A stretch of DNA of 64,000 nt from Cognatundibacterium curvum (GTDB lineage Bacteria; Pseudomonadota; Gammaproteobacteria; Burkholderiales; Burkholderiaceae_D), in NCBI RefSeq assembly GCF_014284235.1, contig NZ_JACOGD010000001.1, positions 620,001-684,000 of the forward strand, given 5' to 3'. The notes beneath the pieces were generated by a model, which ran no database searches, was not told the DNA's origin, and saw nothing but the letters and a program-made list of their open reading frames with translations. Position numbers and translations under genes: made by a program. Below are positions 8,167-16,774 of the stretch, one piece after another; positions within the stretch are counted from its first letter, which is position 1, and every line of letters begins with the position of its first letter.

Positions 8167-8478
8167 TCACTCTCCCCGTCCCAGTTGCAGCAGCCAGGCA
8201 TCGATTTCATGCTCGTAGTAGCCAACTGCCCGCGCGCCGAGGCGGACCTCTTTGGGGAAATTTTTCGCACTCTTGTACTTGTAGATCAAACTTCGCGACA
8301 TCCCGGTTTTCTTCACCACATCCTTCATCCTGAGCATCCGTAATGCCTGATCCTTGCTTGGCCGCCACTGCGGGATAGGCAGCGCTTCAGGCTCGAGCAA
8401 ACCAGCGCGTACAGAATTGGAGCTGTTTGTGCCATCACCTGCTTCAGCATTCCGCTTTTTCAGAAGCAGCTTACTCAT
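8167..8478 (-). CDS. AlpA-family transcriptional regulator / excisionase-like
   Basis: A 103-residue protein. I place the start at ATG 8478, which has GGGGGT about 6 bp upstream, rather than at 8622. The C-terminal half is the MerR-like AlpA helix-turn-helix: MKDVVKKTGMSRSLIYKY, then FPKEVRLGARAVGYYEHEIDAWL. AlpA proteins act as excisionase or integrase activators in P4-like integrative elements. Here it precedes a relaxase gene by 1 bp. The first ~45 residues are low in pattern and of unknown role. Confidence 0.85.
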   Translation of the reverse strand: MSKLLLKKRNAEAGDGTNSSNSVRAGLLEPEALPIPQWRPSKDQALRMLRMKDVVKKTGMSRSLIYKYKSAKNFPKEVRLGARAVGYYEHEIDAWLLQLGRGE

Positions 8479-9469
8479 AGATACCCCCGGACCACCGGCA
8501 TTGTCTGCAAACCCATTGCGAATATAAAGCCCTTTGATAATTGAAAGACAAGTGTAATGTTCATCATAGCGACCACGCATCACTGAGCTATCGGTGGACA
8601 TTAACAAATCGGTTGTTGTCATAAATTTTATGTAAATAATAAATAAGTGGGTTTTTACGCAAACGATGCATCGAAAAATGATGCTTATCCTTGCGATCTA
8701 CAAACTCTAAGACCAAAAATAAAAAAACTTAGATTTTTGTTTTTCCGGGTGATTCTGAAATTTTTTAAGCAAATTTTCAGTGCTAAACAAGGCCAAAAAT
8801 TCACTCAACAAATTTCAAAAAACACCTCAGGCTTTTTTATTCTGGATCAGGTTTTAGAAAAACTTAGAAAATAGTTCGGTTTTTTAAAATATTTTTTTTC
8901 GCATAAAAATCCGGGCTTTTTGAGCAGGCAGATCATCAAATTTTTCATCGTTATTGATGAACCTAAACAGGATTTTTGATTGCTGCTCGGCGATAGTTTT
9001 TGCATGGGCGATTCCAGAAAAGTTGATCAATTCAACGTTGATTGACGGCGGATTGACGGCCGACTGACAACTGATTCACGTCGATAAAAATTCAAATTCG
9101 ATGCGTGTGAAATTTATTCTGGAGCCATTTTCAACAAAACTTAGATTTTTGTTGTGCAAGGTGTTTTTTTTCGCTGTGTGCTGTTTTTGTGGCCAGCGGA
9201 CTTGCGCAGTGAGCTGTTTTTCTGCAGAGGGAGTGCTGTGTTTTCTCGGCTGGGAAATTGCGAAACCCTAACAGTGCATAGGGGTTGAGGATATTGGATG
9301 GGCCGCTCACCTGCCCGCATTTGGAAATTCCTTGCCTCCTGCGCCAGCGCGAAACTGCAAATTCACAGTGCCGCAGCACAGGCGACAAATGATCGCGAAC
9401 GGCAGCCTTTTGACGCTGCAAACACAGCCATGCTGGCGCTGAAAACGAAGATAAGGAATTAAACGCTAG
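8479..9469. other. AT-rich non-coding region of the integrated element
   Basis: About 1 kb without a credible gene. Open frames at 8647-8874 (plus) and 9131-9625 (minus) show biased low-complexity translations, and the second runs antisense through the tRNA. The region holds repeated AACTTAGA motifs and long A/T runs (8700-8900, 9130-9175), plus a tandem GATTGACGGC pair (9040-9049, 9051-9060). It could contain an oriT or origin and is where an integrase gene would be expected, but none remains. Confidence 0.55.
8725..9153 (+). repeat. direct repeats of AAACTTAGATTTTTGTT
   Basis: Two identical 17-bp copies at 8725-8741 and 9137-9153, 412 bp apart, plus a shorter relative AAACTTAGAAAA near 8860-8871. 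Each copy contains imperfect CAAAA / TTTTG arms. They lie in the non-coding part of the AlpA-MobV element and may be protein-binding sites. Confidence 0.55.
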
Positions 9470-9521
9470 TGTTGGGGTAAAAACCAGGAGGGAAAAGTGT
9501 TGGGGTAAATGTTGGGGTAAA
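9470..9521. repeat. three direct repeats TGTTGGGGTAAA (integrase arm-site-like)
   Basis: Perfect 12-bp copies at 9470-9481, 9498-9509 and 9510-9521. They lie 55-107 bp from the 3' end of tRNA-Pro. Short GTTGGGG-type repeats between a tRNA attachment site and a tyrosine integrase gene are common in proteobacterial islands, which suggests that this is the attL arm of an integrated element. Confidence 0.65.
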
Positions 9522-9534
9522 ATCTCCAGAAAGC

Positions 9535-9559
9535 AAAAAGGCCAATCTGCTGATTGGCC
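9535..9559 (-). terminator. rho-independent terminator of tRNA-Pro
   Basis: Stem GGCCAATC / GATTGGCC (9540-9547 and 9552-9559) with a TGCT loop. On the minus strand it is followed by five T. It lies 18 bp past the tRNA 3' end. Confidence 0.85.
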
Positions 9560-9576
9560 TAAGTCCTTGATTTTAT

Positions 9577-9653
<77 letters not shown>

Positions 9654-9897
9654 ACTCGAGGAACAGATTATAGTAGATGATAAGCATTTTTGCCATGTAT
9701 CCGGATAAAAATACTGGTAATCATTTGCTGCCTGCGCGGCCACTGACTTGGTCTTTCTCTATGTCGCTGGGCACATAGCAACAGCAACCTCAGGCCAGGC
9801 ACTTTTTCCGATTTGCAGACTTGTCCTCAACTGCAATACTGAAAAAAGTGCAGATGACTACATGCCTTGGGTCATGACTTATTATGCATGCAGGTGA

Positions 9898-11532
9898 CTA
9901 CGCAATCATTGCTGGTCTGGGCGCTGAGTGTGCAATCTTGATCGTTTTTTGTTTTGTCAGTCTGGCCTGACTGGCAGCGCGAATGACTTGAAATGCACCA
10001 ACCAGTGCGGTCAGTTTCTCTGCCTGTTCGCGCATAGAAGCGGAGGCATACGCAGCCTCCTCAACCAAAGTGGCATTCTGCTGAGTGCCCTGGTCTATTC
10101 TGGTCATAGCAACGTTAATCTGCGTAATGCCCTGATTCTGTTCGCTACTGGCGGCAGTAATTTCATTGACCACATCCACCACATTTTGCACACTCGACAC
10201 CACCACATCCATAGTGCTGCCTGCGCGCTTGACCAGCTCACTGCCTAGCCGGACTTTTTCATTAGAGTCATTGATCAAAGCCTTGATTTCTTTCGCCGAA
10301 ATCGCACTGCGCTGTGCCAATTGCCGCACCTCACTCGCCACTACGGCAAAGCCACGCCCCTGCTCGCCAGCACGTGCGGCTTCCACTGCCGCGTTCAGCG
10401 CCAGAATATTGGTCTGAAAAGCAATGCCGTCAATCACAGCAATAATATCCACGATTTTTACAGTCGCCTGGGTGATAGCATCCATATTTTCCATCACGTC
10501 GGCCACCATATTGCCACCTTGCGAGGCAACACGCTTTGCCTGATGCGCAAGCTGATTGGCCTGCTCCGCATGATTCACGTTTTGTTTGACGGTACTGGCC
10601 AGCTCCTCAAGTGAGGCTGCAGTTTCTTCGAGCGAGCTGGCCTGCTGCTCCGTCCTGACTGATAAATCATTATTTCCTACTGCGATTTGATCCGCCGCAT
10701 TCGAGATCGACTCTGTGCTGTCCCTGACTTCATTGACGATCAAAGCAAGGCTGTCGCGCATGGCTTTGATCGCATACAACAGACTGCGGCTGTCACCGTC
10801 CTGCAGATCAATTGCAGCGGTCAGATCCCCTTGCGCAATGAATTGCGTTACCGTTTTGGCATAAGCTGGCTCACAACCAATTTCCCCCATTAGTGAACGC
10901 CGGATACCGATCGCAATTGCCAGGCCGAGTACAACTGCCACGCCACTGCCGACCGACATGATCCATACGACTTCCTGATACTCGCTATCCGCAACATGTT
11001 CGTCATCGAGACTTTTTTTACGCTGCAATTCAATAAAATCATGAATCGCCTGCTGCCAGGCGGCAGTAGCCGGAATCGCCTGTGTCATCAATAAATTCAC
11101 CGCTTCTTCTTTACGTCCAGACATACCCAATTCCAGGAATTGCAGATTGAGTTTTCCTGCGACTTCGGTATCGCGCATAATCTCTGCCACAAAGGTTTTG
11201 CCTTTTGCATCAAGCGGCATTTTTGCCAACTCCGCCAGCGCCTTGTCGTAATTCAAATTGGCAGCAGTGACTTTCTTTTTCTGCTCCAGCATCTCATTCA
11301 TATCTGACAGCAAAGCGATAGTACGTACTACGCGCGCCGTCACGTGCACGGCGTCGCTCATATCCTCCAGTAAGGCCATCTTACGTACATTGACATCGAC
11401 CACATGGTGCAAAGAATTGTTATTGATTTTAATGCCGTATAAGCCAAATCCCGCAACCAGGCCGAGGAAAAGAAGGATGACGCCAAAACCTATAATCAGA
11501 CGGGTATTAAGACGCAATTGAGAGAACTTCAT
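9898..11532 (-). CDS. methyl-accepting chemotaxis protein
   Basis: About 544 residues. TM1 (about 12-32) and TM2 (about 188-210) enclose a 4HB-type periplasmic sensor; a HAMP domain and a long MCP signalling coiled coil follow. The hairpin tip contains the conserved [20 protein letters not shown] core, and the first adaptation region has [17 protein letters not shown]. It senses small molecules and controls CheA. No xWxxF pentapeptide is present at the C-terminus. Two tandem ATGs exist; GGAGG is 2 bp before the first (11535) and 5 bp before the second, so I prefer 11532. It stands alone, without other che genes. Confidence 0.92.
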   Translation of the reverse strand: MKFSQLRLNTRLIIGFGVILLFLGLVAGFGLYGIKINNNSLHHVVDVNVRKMALLEDMSDAVHVTARVVRTIALLSDMNEMLEQKKKVTAANLNYDKALAELAKMPLDAKGKTFVAEIMRDTEVAGKLNLQFLELGMSGRKEEAVNLLMTQAIPATAAWQQAIHDFIELQRKKSLDDEHVADSEYQEVVWIMSVGSGVAVVLGLAIAIGIRRSLMGEIGCEPAYAKTVTQFIAQGDLTAAIDLQDGDSRSLLYAIKAMRDSLALIVNEVRDSTESISNAADQIAVGNNDLSVRTEQQASSLEETAASLEELASTVKQNVNHAEQANQLAHQAKRVASQGGNMVADVMENMDAITQATVKIVDIIAVIDGIAFQTNILALNAAVEAARAGEQGRGFAVVASEVRQLAQRSAISAKEIKALINDSNEKVRLGSELVKRAGSTMDVVVSSVQNVVDVVNEITAASSEQNQGITQINVAMTRIDQGTQQNATLVEEAAYASASMREQAEKLTALVGAFQVIRAASQARLTKQKTIKIAHSAPRPAMIA

Positions 11533-11794
11533 CATGACCTCCGAGCCTGGGCAAAGTAGAACTGAACGGATACCAATATGGTCGCGCTAAATGAAAAGCG
11601 ATAGCATAAAAGCGCCAAAACATTTCCACATGGAAATTTGTTTGATTATATGAAGCATTTTTTGTGTTTTCTGTTAATCATTGTTGCTTCAAAATTCCTG
11701 AGTCCAAAAGCAGACAATGCAGTCTTTGTAACTTTGTAAGCCTGGGTTCAGCCAGCGGCCTTATGATAGATGCATCAAAGCGAAGGATGACCCA

Positions 11795-12730
11795 ATGCTA
11801 CCCGCCTACATTACGCATCACGACTGCCTCCTGCACGATATGGGAGAGCAGCATCCGGAATCCCCGGCCCGTCTGGGCGCAATCAATGATCAGTTACTGA
11901 TGCATGGGCTGCTCGATTACATGCATGCGTTTGATCCGCCGCTGGTCACCCAGCAACAACTGGCAAGGGCGCACACCGAGGCTTATCTGGAGAATTTTGC
12001 ACAGACCGGAGCGAATGTGCCGGAAGATGGCTATGTGCAGATCGATCCTGACACCCGCATCAATGCTTACTCTTACCGCGCGGCGCAAAGAGCTGCCGGG
12101 GCTGCGGCGATGGCGGCGGAACTGGTTGCGAGTGGCAAAGCGCCAGTCGCGTTCTGCAATATCCGCCCACCCGGACACCATGCGGAACGCGCAGCGGCTG
12201 GCGGCTTCTGCTTTTTCAATAATGTCGCGGTGGCCATCCTGCATGCGCTGGACACGCAAGGCATCAGCCGGGTGGCATTGATAGACTTTGATGTACATCA
12301 CGGCAATGGCAGTGAAGATATTCTGGCGGGCGATCAGCGTGTTTTAATGTGTTCCAGCTTTGAAAAAGATATCTATCCATTTTGTGGTGATATTCCCAAA
12401 GCGACTAATATGATTAATGTCGGCCTGCCCTCACGTTCAGGCGGCAAGCTGTTCCGCGAAATGGTGGCAGCGCACTGGCTGCCTGCGCTGGACGCGTTTG
12501 CACCGGAGATGATTTTTATCTCAGCCGGATTCGATGCACATCGTGAAGATGACATGGGTAATCTGGGCTTGGTCGAGGCCGACTTTGCCTGGGTCACCAA
12601 AGAAATCGTGGCAGTCACCAATAAGCATGCACGTGGCCGCATCGTGTCCTGCCTGGAAGGCGGCTATGAATTGTCGCCGCTGGGACGCAGTGTCGCCGCG
12701 CATGTACGGGTCTTGATTGGCGCTGATTAA
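11795..12730 (+). CDS. histone-deacetylase-family protein (class II HDAC-like deacetylase)
   Basis: A 311-residue protein covering the full HDAC/acetoin-utilisation AcuC fold. The active-site residues are visible: His128-His129 in RPPGHHAE, zinc ligands Asp166 and His168 in IDFDVHHGNG, and Asp247 in SAGFDAH. Bacterial members deacetylate acetyl-lysine proteins or acetylpolyamines. The ATG at 11795 has AAGGA 7 bp upstream. The next gene, 33 bp downstream on the same strand, is a Pat-like lysine acetyltransferase, so the pair could run a reversible protein-acetylation switch (inference). Polyamine deacetylation is the main alternative. Confidence 0.9.
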   Translation: MLPAYITHHDCLLHDMGEQHPESPARLGAINDQLLMHGLLDYMHAFDPPLVTQQQLARAHTEAYLENFAQTGANVPEDGYVQIDPDTRINAYSYRAAQRAAGAAAMAAELVASGKAPVAFCNIRPPGHHAERAAAGGFCFFNNVAVAILHALDTQGISRVALIDFDVHHGNGSEDILAGDQRVLMCSSFEKDIYPFCGDIPKATNMINVGLPSRSGGKLFREMVAAHWLPALDAFAPEMIFISAGFDAHREDDMGNLGLVEADFAWVTKEIVAVTNKHARGRIVSCLEGGYELSPLGRSVAAHVRVLIGAD

Positions 12731-12763
12731 ACTGCTGCGCCACACCACTTTACAAAGACGATT

Positions 12764-15466
12764 ATGGACAAACACTACCTGTCATCCTTATTTTCTCCGC
12801 AATCCATCGTGGTCTTTGCCGGGCCACAGGAGCCGTCAGAACAGCAGCCTGATCAAGCCCTTGAACAACCCGGCAGCCTCGCCAGAGTATTGGTAGCCGA
12901 CCTGCAGGAAAGTGGTTTTCAAGGCCCAGTCAGCTATCTGGACATCAGCATGACAGGTACGCTGGGTGATCTGGCGGCCTCACGCGCCGATCTGGCATTA
13001 ATCGCACTGCCGAATGCGCAATTAGCCGATGCACTCGAAGTAGTAGGACGCATACAATGCAGGGCCGCGGTTATCCTCTCCAATGGTGTCGACAGCCAGC
13101 TTGCTGCGCACCTGTACCAAATCGCACGTCAGCACAATATCCATTTACTGGGCCCGAATTGCATGGGATTCCAGCGGCCTAAAAATCAGCTCAATGCCAG
13201 CGTGCTGGGCAAACTGGCGCGGCCAGGCAGTATAGCGGTGGTATCACAGTCAGGAGCACTGGCCAGCTCTATCCTGGACTGGGCTGCAAAAAGCGGCATC
13301 GGTTTTTCTGCGGTGGTGTCATTGGGTGCGAATACCGTGGTGGACATTGCCCAGGTGCTGGATTTCCTGGCCGAAGACCGTCATACCCAGAGTATCGTGG
13401 TATATCTGGAAGGCATACGCCATGCACGGCGCTTCATGAGTTCGCTACGTGCAGCGGCCAATGCCAAACCGGTCATTGTGCTCAAGGCAGGCCGTCAGCC
13501 GGATGGCTCGAAAGCGGCTTTAACCCACTCAGGTGCCATCGTCGGCAGCGATGCGATTTTCGATGCCGCCTTACAGCGCGCCGGTGCGGTGCGGGTGCGC
13601 TCTATGGTACAGATGTTTGCTGCCATCAAATGTCTGTCGGCACGCTATCTGCCGGTGGGACGGCGGCTGGCAATCATCTCGAATGGCGGCGGTCCTGCGG
13701 TGCTGGCAGCCGATGTCTTGAATGAACTGGGCCTGCAACTCGCCACCCTCACCTCATCCGATGCGGAACAGCTGACGGCGCGCTTATCACCGCTGGCCTG
13801 TGTGCGTGACATACTGGATCTGGGCCAGGATGCCGATGCCAGCCATTTCCGCGCTGCGATTCAGGCTTGCGCCCATAGCCAGCAAGTCGATGGCATGCTG
13901 GTGATCCTGTCACCTACGCCCGGCATCGACACCGGTACCATTGCGCAGGCGCTGGCTGATGAACAGCCGAATGTGGGCAAAACCATGATCAGTTGCTGGA
14001 TGGGCGATGAACAGGTCGCTGATGCACGCAAGATACTGTACCGTGCAGCGATACCGAGCTTCCGCACACCGGAAGCGGCAGTCGACGCCTTCCATCATAT
14101 TTCTCTGTTCCACCAGAACCAGCAATTGCTGCGCCAGGTGCCCTCACCTTTATCACAACTGGCTAAGCCAGACATAGAAGGCGCGCGCATCCTGATTGAA
14201 AGTGTGCTGGCCGAACGTCGTAAAATTTTGACGGAAATGGAATCCAAGGCTTTGCTGGCGGCATTTCATATTCCAGTCACCAAAACCATCCTGGCGCGCT
14301 CTGCCACCGAGGCCATGCTGGTGGCGAATCAGCTGGGCTATCCGGTCGCACTCAAAATCGATACACCCGACATCCCGCATAAATCTGATGTACAAGGTGT
14401 GGCACTCAATATCAGCAATGCCGCCGCAGTGCGCGATACCTGGCAGGATATGCAGACCCGCGTCAGCCGGCTGTGTCCGGATGCGAAGATCCATGGGGTT
14501 ACGGTACAAAATATGTCGGGCAAACCGGATGGACGCGAGCTATTCATCGGTGTGTCGACCGACGAATTATTTGGCCCGGTGATTTCCTTTGGTGTTGGTG
14601 GCGTCATGATAGAACTGCTGACTGACCGTAGCCTGGAACTGCCGCCGCTGAATCAATTCCTGGTCCACCGGCTGATAGACAGGGTCAGGTCGTCCAGTAT
14701 TTTGCAAGCCTGGCGCGGCGCACCCGCAGTTGACCGGGAAGCGCTGGAACAAATCCTTTTACGGGTGTCGGAAATAGTATGCGCCTTGCCGCAACTGCGC
14801 GAAATGGATATCAATCCGGTCATCGTCGATGAGGACGGTGCGGTAGTGGTGGATGCACGTATCGTGATCGACAATGTGGCACTCAAGCCCGGTAACTATG
14901 AGCATCTGGCGATTTCGCCCTACCCGTCCGACTCGGAAATGGAATTCCCGTTGCGCGATGGCAGCCGCTACATCGTGCGTCCGCTGCATCCGCATGATGC
15001 CGATATGCTGCAAACCCTGGTGCGCGGGCTGTCGGATGAAAGCCGCTATTTCCGTTTTGTGTCTTCGATTAAGGAATTATCTGAGCGCATGCTGGCCAAA
15101 TTCACCCTGATCGACTATGACAGGGAAATGGCGCTGGTGGCGATCTACCCTGAACGCAGCGCCCTGCCCGACGGCGGTTTTGCTGAAACAGAAAAAATCA
15201 TCGGTGTGTCGCGCTATGTGACCAATCCCGATAAGAGCAGCTGTGAATTCTCTTTACTGATCGCCGATGAATTCAGTGGTCAGGGTCTGGGTTCGCGCAT
15301 GATGCTGTCCATCATAGAAGTGGCACGCAAGCGCGGCCTGAGCCAGATAGAAGGTTTGGTACTGACTAAAAACGCGTCCATGCTCAAGCTGATGCGTAGC
15401 CTGGATTTCCGGATACAGGCTTATGAAGACGATCCTGATTTCCGGCTGTGCGTGAAATCCTTATAA
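12764..15466 (+). CDS. Pat/PatZ-like protein acetyltransferase (acyl-CoA synthetase-like + GNAT)
   Basis: A 900-residue multidomain protein. Residues 1-130 form a CoA-binding domain, about 145-470 the succinyl-CoA-synthetase-like flavodoxin domains, about 485-700 an ATP-grasp domain (KALLAAFHIPVTKT, HKSDVQGVAL), and about 725-890 a GNAT domain with the acetyl-CoA loop FSGQGLGSRM. This architecture is that of bacterial lysine acetyltransferases such as Pat/PatZ, which acetylate acetyl-CoA synthetase and other enzymes. His255 in THSGAIV aligns with the phospho-His of SucD-type enzymes, so NDP-forming ligase activity cannot be excluded. It follows the HDAC gene by 33 bp. Confidence 0.88.
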   Translation: MDKHYLSSLFSPQSIVVFAGPQEPSEQQPDQALEQPGSLARVLVADLQESGFQGPVSYLDISMTGTLGDLAASRADLALIALPNAQLADALEVVGRIQCRAAVILSNGVDSQLAAHLYQIARQHNIHLLGPNCMGFQRPKNQLNASVLGKLARPGSIAVVSQSGALASSILDWAAKSGIGFSAVVSLGANTVVDIAQVLDFLAEDRHTQSIVVYLEGIRHARRFMSSLRAAANAKPVIVLKAGRQPDGSKAALTHSGAIVGSDAIFDAALQRAGAVRVRSMVQMFAAIKCLSARYLPVGRRLAIISNGGGPAVLAADVLNELGLQLATLTSSDAEQLTARLSPLACVRDILDLGQDADASHFRAAIQACAHSQQVDGMLVILSPTPGIDTGTIAQALADEQPNVGKTMISCWMGDEQVADARKILYRAAIPSFRTPEAAVDAFHHISLFHQNQQLLRQVPSPLSQLAKPDIEGARILIESVLAERRKILTEMESKALLAAFHIPVTKTILARSATEAMLVANQLGYPVALKIDTPDIPHKSDVQGVALNISNAAAVRDTWQDMQTRVSRLCPDAKIHGVTVQNMSGKPDGRELFIGVSTDELFGPVISFGVGGVMIELLTDRSLELPPLNQFLVHRLIDRVRSSSILQAWRGAPAVDREALEQILLRVSEIVCALPQLREMDINPVIVDEDGAVVVDARIVIDNVALKPGNYEHLAISPYPSDSEMEFPLRDGSRYIVRPLHPHDADMLQTLVRGLSDESRYFRFVSSIKELSERMLAKFTLIDYDREMALVAIYPERSALPDGGFAETEKIIGVSRYVTNPDKSSCEFSLLIADEFSGQGLGSRMMLSIIEVARKRGLSQIEGLVLTKNASMLKLMRSLDFRIQAYEDDPDFRLCVKSL

Positions 15467-15471
15467 ACTGC

Positions 15472-15516
15472 TGACGCTGTGATGCTGCTGTGATGCTGAC
15501 TACCATCACAGCGTCA
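15472..15516. terminator. convergent hairpin between pat-like and SGNH genes
   Basis: Perfect 13-bp arms TGACGCTGTGATG (15472-15484) and CATCACAGCGTCA (15504-15516), with a 19-nt loop that repeats part of the stem. There is no T tract, so it may act as a weak terminator or an RNA end-stabilising structure for two converging transcripts. Confidence 0.55.
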
Positions 15517-15545
15517 GGTTCAGCGTCAGGGTCGGCAATGATAAC

Positions 15546-16757
15546 TCAGCGCCCCTTACGGCCACGCTGGTACATATGGATAAATGACTCGTAAAAATCG
15601 GCACCGCTGCGCTCATAGCCGTCTTCAGTGAAATGGATCAGATCCTGTCCAGCCAGCGGTGGATTGGCAGCCGCATAGCGCTGTATGGAGCAGGCACCGC
15701 CCATGGCTTTTTCCCAATCCCAGTACAACAGCTTTTCTTCAATCGCGATTTGCTTTTGTATGGTTTGCACATTCCTTAATGCCGCAGGGATTTTATAACG
15801 GCAGCCAACCTGCTCGCCGGGGCCGGTTTTTCTGGCTGAATTCGGTGCACCAATCAGCAATATCGCCGCTTGCGGCGCGGCGGCGCGCAGGTTACGTACC
15901 GAAGTTTGCAGGTCGCTGTAATACGCTTCAAAATCAGGCTTGGCATCAAAGGCTTCGTTGGTCCCGTAAGACAAAATCAGCAAATCGGGCTTACGCCAGC
16001 GCAGCTGATCGCGCAAGGCTTCCGGTTGCCAGCGCAGGATCACGCGCTGCATCGCACCGACGACGCCCAGTGCATCGACCGTCACACCGGGTGCCAGCGT
16101 ATCAATCACGATGCCACCCAGCTCTGCCGGTGCTTCATCGGCACGCAGAAAAAAACTGTTCTGCTCATTACCAGCGCCATATACATAACTGACTTGCCAA
16201 TCCTGAGACAGCGGCGCAGCCAGTTCACGCTGTTCGCCATCCGGCATGACAATGCGCCAGCCACCGGTAGTAGCGTCACTGCTGCGGCGCGACCAGATGC
16301 TGACGCGCAGCGGGCCATTGACCGGGAACTTGGGCTGGATCTCCATGTAGGCGCCAGGATCGGGCAAATTGGCGACGCCGCCTACCGGGAAATTCTCAGG
16401 ATTGGCGCGCGCGATACGGGTTTTCCAGTTACCTGCCATTTTCATCAAGACCTGGGCTGAGCGTTGATTCTTGACGTAACCCGGCGTGATCCAGCCTATG
16501 CCGGCATTGCCAAAACGTTGCTGCATGCGGTCGCGAAACGCATGTGTGAAGTAATCGCCACCGGTATGCGAATCACCAAATTGCATAATCCTGAGCACAT
16601 CCTTGCTTTCGCCACGCTCCAGCGCTGCCAGTTGCCGCCAGACGCGATGGATGTTCGGATCGCCATAATCCACTACCTGCGCCAGCCCTGCCGCCTGACT
16701 CAGTTGGGGCAGCAGCAGGAACAGCACAGTTAAACAGCTTAGTGTGGAATTACGCAT
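15546..16757 (-). CDS. secreted SGNH/GDSL hydrolase
   Basis: About 403 residues from ATG 16757; a TTG three codons upstream is less likely. An N-terminal signal peptide (about 1-23, ending QLSQAA) sends it to the periplasm. The SGNH blocks are visible: block I FGDSHTGG (Ser63), block III-like LSYGTNEAFD and block V-like DLIHFTEDGY. Such enzymes transfer or remove O-acyl groups on glycans. It is the third gene of the MBOAT operon (8-17 bp after the previous stop, depending on start). Acting on the polymer acylated by that system is inferred. Confidence 0.8.
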   Translation of the reverse strand: MRNSTLSCLTVLFLLLPQLSQAAGLAQVVDYGDPNIHRVWRQLAALERGESKDVLRIMQFGDSHTGGDYFTHAFRDRMQQRFGNAGIGWITPGYVKNQRSAQVLMKMAGNWKTRIARANPENFPVGGVANLPDPGAYMEIQPKFPVNGPLRVSIWSRRSSDATTGGWRIVMPDGEQRELAAPLSQDWQVSYVYGAGNEQNSFFLRADEAPAELGGIVIDTLAPGVTVDALGVVGAMQRVILRWQPEALRDQLRWRKPDLLILSYGTNEAFDAKPDFEAYYSDLQTSVRNLRAAAPQAAILLIGAPNSARKTGPGEQVGCRYKIPAALRNVQTIQKQIAIEEKLLYWDWEKAMGGACSIQRYAAANPPLAGQDLIHFTEDGYERSGADFYESFIHMYQRGRKGR

Positions 16758-16774
16758 CAGTTTCAATCAGTAGT

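Noticed and set aside
8647-8874. 75-codon plus-strand open frame in the AT-rich region
   Set aside because: Its Lys/Phe-rich translation is what AT-rich non-coding DNA produces, and no ribosome site or motif supports it.
11727-11739. TGTAA-N3-TGTAA upstream of the deacetylase gene as an OmpR-type site
   Set aside because: The spacing puts the half-sites 8 bp apart rather than 10, so it does not match the layout at 47692 and 61317.
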